A program made the translations under genes and the position numbers. The notes under the pieces are model-generated. The model ran no database searches, had not been told where the DNA came from, and was given only the letters and a program-made list of their open reading frames with translations. A stretch of 6,848 bases of DNA, from assembly GCA_031258915.1 (NCBI GenBank), contig JAIRMD010000134.1, positions 1-6,848 on the forward strand. Reading direction: 5' to 3'. Shown piece after piece: positions 6,034 through 6,848 of the stretch (the stretch's first letter is position 1; every line of letters begins with the position of its first letter). Source of the DNA: Prevotellaceae bacterium (GTDB taxonomy: Bacteria > Bacteroidota > Bacteroidia > Bacteroidales > UBA932).

Positions 6034-6098
6034 GGCGGCCAGGCAGCGGCTCCGTTTCGTCGGCAACGGCCAGCGCTTTTTCCTGCCGCCTACTTTTT
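6030..6098 (+). terminator. Terminator hairpin between convergent comF and glycosyltransferase genes
   Basis: The left arm 6030-6043 (GTAG, GCGGC, AGG with single-base bulges at 6034 and 6040) pairs over 12 positions with the right arm 6082-6093. Five T residues follow at 6094-6098, fitting a rho-independent terminator for comF. The 38-base loop holds a smaller stem CCGTT/AACGG (6052-6069) with a T-run at 6076-6081, a possible alternative terminator. No matching U-run is seen for the minus strand. The arms include the stop codons of both genes. Confidence 0.5.
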
Positions 6099-6848
6099 AC
6101 TTATCGAAATGCTATTCGCAATTTTATTCAAAACCGATAGCGGAATGATTTTCTTTGCAAGCAAATAAGCGGACGAGTAGATTGACGCCAAAGCTGCCGC
6201 TTTTTTCCACTGTCGAATTATAGGCGCAAGGTTTTCGGTGTATCCATTTTTGAGCAATACCCGCTTTCCTTCGACGATGTTGCTGAATTTGTTTCGCGAA
6301 GCGCCCCCTTGCCGGAAATTTGTAAGAACTTTATCAATATAGCAAAACTCAACACCTACCAGGTAGCAACGCAGCGAAAAATCATAATCGCCTGCTATTT
6401 TGAAATTTGCGTCAAATTTTCCATGATTTTTGTAGGTTTCTGCCGTTACAAAAAACGTAGGGTGCTGCAGCGAAAAGCCTTTGTAGAGTTCGCTGAGGTT
6501 AGGATTTGATTTTTTGACTTTGAAAAAAGTTCCGTCAGGGTTAAGCAGATTTACATTTCCGTAAAAAATGCCCGCCTGCGAATTTTCCGAAAACGCTTTT
6601 ACAGCGGCTTCAACAGCATCGGCTTCGTAAAAGTCATCGGCGTTAAGGATTCCAATCAATTCACCTTTTGCCAACGCAATTCCCTTATTCATGGCGTCAT
6701 AAATGCCATTGTCCTGCTCGCTAATCCAGCGAAGCGGGAATTTTTTCGTAATTTGCAATGCGCAATGCTTAACTATTTCAAGCGTTCTGTCTGTTGAGCC
6801 GCCGTCAATAATAACGTATTCAATGTTCGGGTAAGCTTGAGCAAAAAC
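6090..6848 (-). CDS. Family 2 glycosyltransferase, N-terminus cut by the window edge
   Basis: The frame runs open to the right edge, so the true start is outside. The TTG at 6758 is only an internal leucine codon. 252 residues are visible, and by family comparison roughly 25-30 N-terminal residues are missing. The visible part opens with AYPNIEYVIIDGGSTDRT, the nucleotide-sugar binding strand and DGGSTD motif of GT-A enzymes. SEQDNGIYDAMNKGIALAKGE and the metal-binding segment ILNADDF follow. LQHPTFF and FKIAGDYDFSLRCYL resemble the acceptor side of WcaE-like enzymes. Such proteins add a sugar from a nucleotide-sugar donor to a growing lipid-linked polysaccharide at the cytoplasmic face; donor and acceptor cannot be told. 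The C-terminal part has a moderately hydrophobic stretch (AALASIYSSAYLLA) but no clear membrane anchor. Base composition is distinctly AT-richer than its neighbours (sampled rows about 42-45% GC, against about 65% inside comF), suggesting a polysaccharide region of separate origin. It converges on comF. Confidence 0.9.
   Translation of the reverse strand, partial: VFAQAYPNIEYVIIDGGSTDRTLEIVKHCALQITKKFPLRWISEQDNGIYDAMNKGIALAKGELIGILNADDFYEADAVEAAVKAFSENSQAGIFYGNVNLLNPDGTFFKVKKSNPNLSELYKGFSLQHPTFFVTAETYKNHGKFDANFKIAGDYDFSLRCYLVGVEFCYIDKVLTNFRQGGASRNKFSNIVEGKRVLLKNGYTENLAPIIRQWKKAAALASIYSSAYLLAKKIIPLSVLNKIANSISISKK

Noticed and set aside
4765..6066. Long minus-strand open frame of 433 codons opposite the SIMPL and comF genes
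   Set aside because: It is a shadow of two well-supported genes. Its translation is rich in A, R, H and S and has no recognisable motif.
6756..6758. TTG as the start of the glycosyltransferase
   Set aside because: The frame continues upstream with the conserved IEYVIIDGGSTDRT segment to the window edge, so this codon is internal.

Overview
The window looks like chromosomal DNA of a member of the Bacteroidota, most likely a moderately GC-rich Bacteroidales relative. Three things point there. Promoter-like sites fit the TTG / TAnnTTTG pattern of that phylum. Genes start without convincing Shine-Dalgarno sites, in A/T-rich leaders. The gene set (beta clamp with an ExoX-tailed exonuclease, a DUF4340-like membrane protein, SIMPL, ComF) also fits. 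No genus is claimed.

Layout. Bases 27-3169 hold three tightly packed minus-strand genes, transcribed in the order dnaN (sliding clamp), a DEDDh 3'-5' exonuclease, and a fosmidomycin-resistance-like MFS exporter, with gaps of 11 and 18 bases. Bases 3170-3408 are non-coding. This stretch holds a probable dnaN promoter, a perfect DnaA-box consensus directly against its -7 element, two weaker DnaA-box-like sites, and a long imperfect hairpin just before the dnaN start codon. Bases 3409-4395 encode a minus-strand, single-anchor membrane protein resembling DUF4340. Bases 4396-4618 are a divergent control region with back-to-back promoters and a 9-base direct repeat. Bases 4619-6033 are a plus-strand pair: an exported SIMPL protein and a ComF-type phosphoribosyltransferase that overlap by four bases. 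A hairpin whose arms contain both stop codons separates comF from a convergent, clearly AT-richer family 2 glycosyltransferase, which is cut by the right edge of the window.

How the genes work together. The clamp and exonuclease make a sensible DNA replication/repair pair. The exporter appears to ride on their transcript. The SIMPL-ComF pair looks translationally coupled, but no shared function is obvious. The glycosyltransferase probably marks the edge of a surface-polysaccharide region of different base composition. I see no CRISPR array, insertion sequence, RNA gene or clearly new multi-gene system. The most interesting signals are regulatory: the DnaA box at the dnaN promoter, the dnaN leader hairpin, and the repeat in the divergent promoter region.
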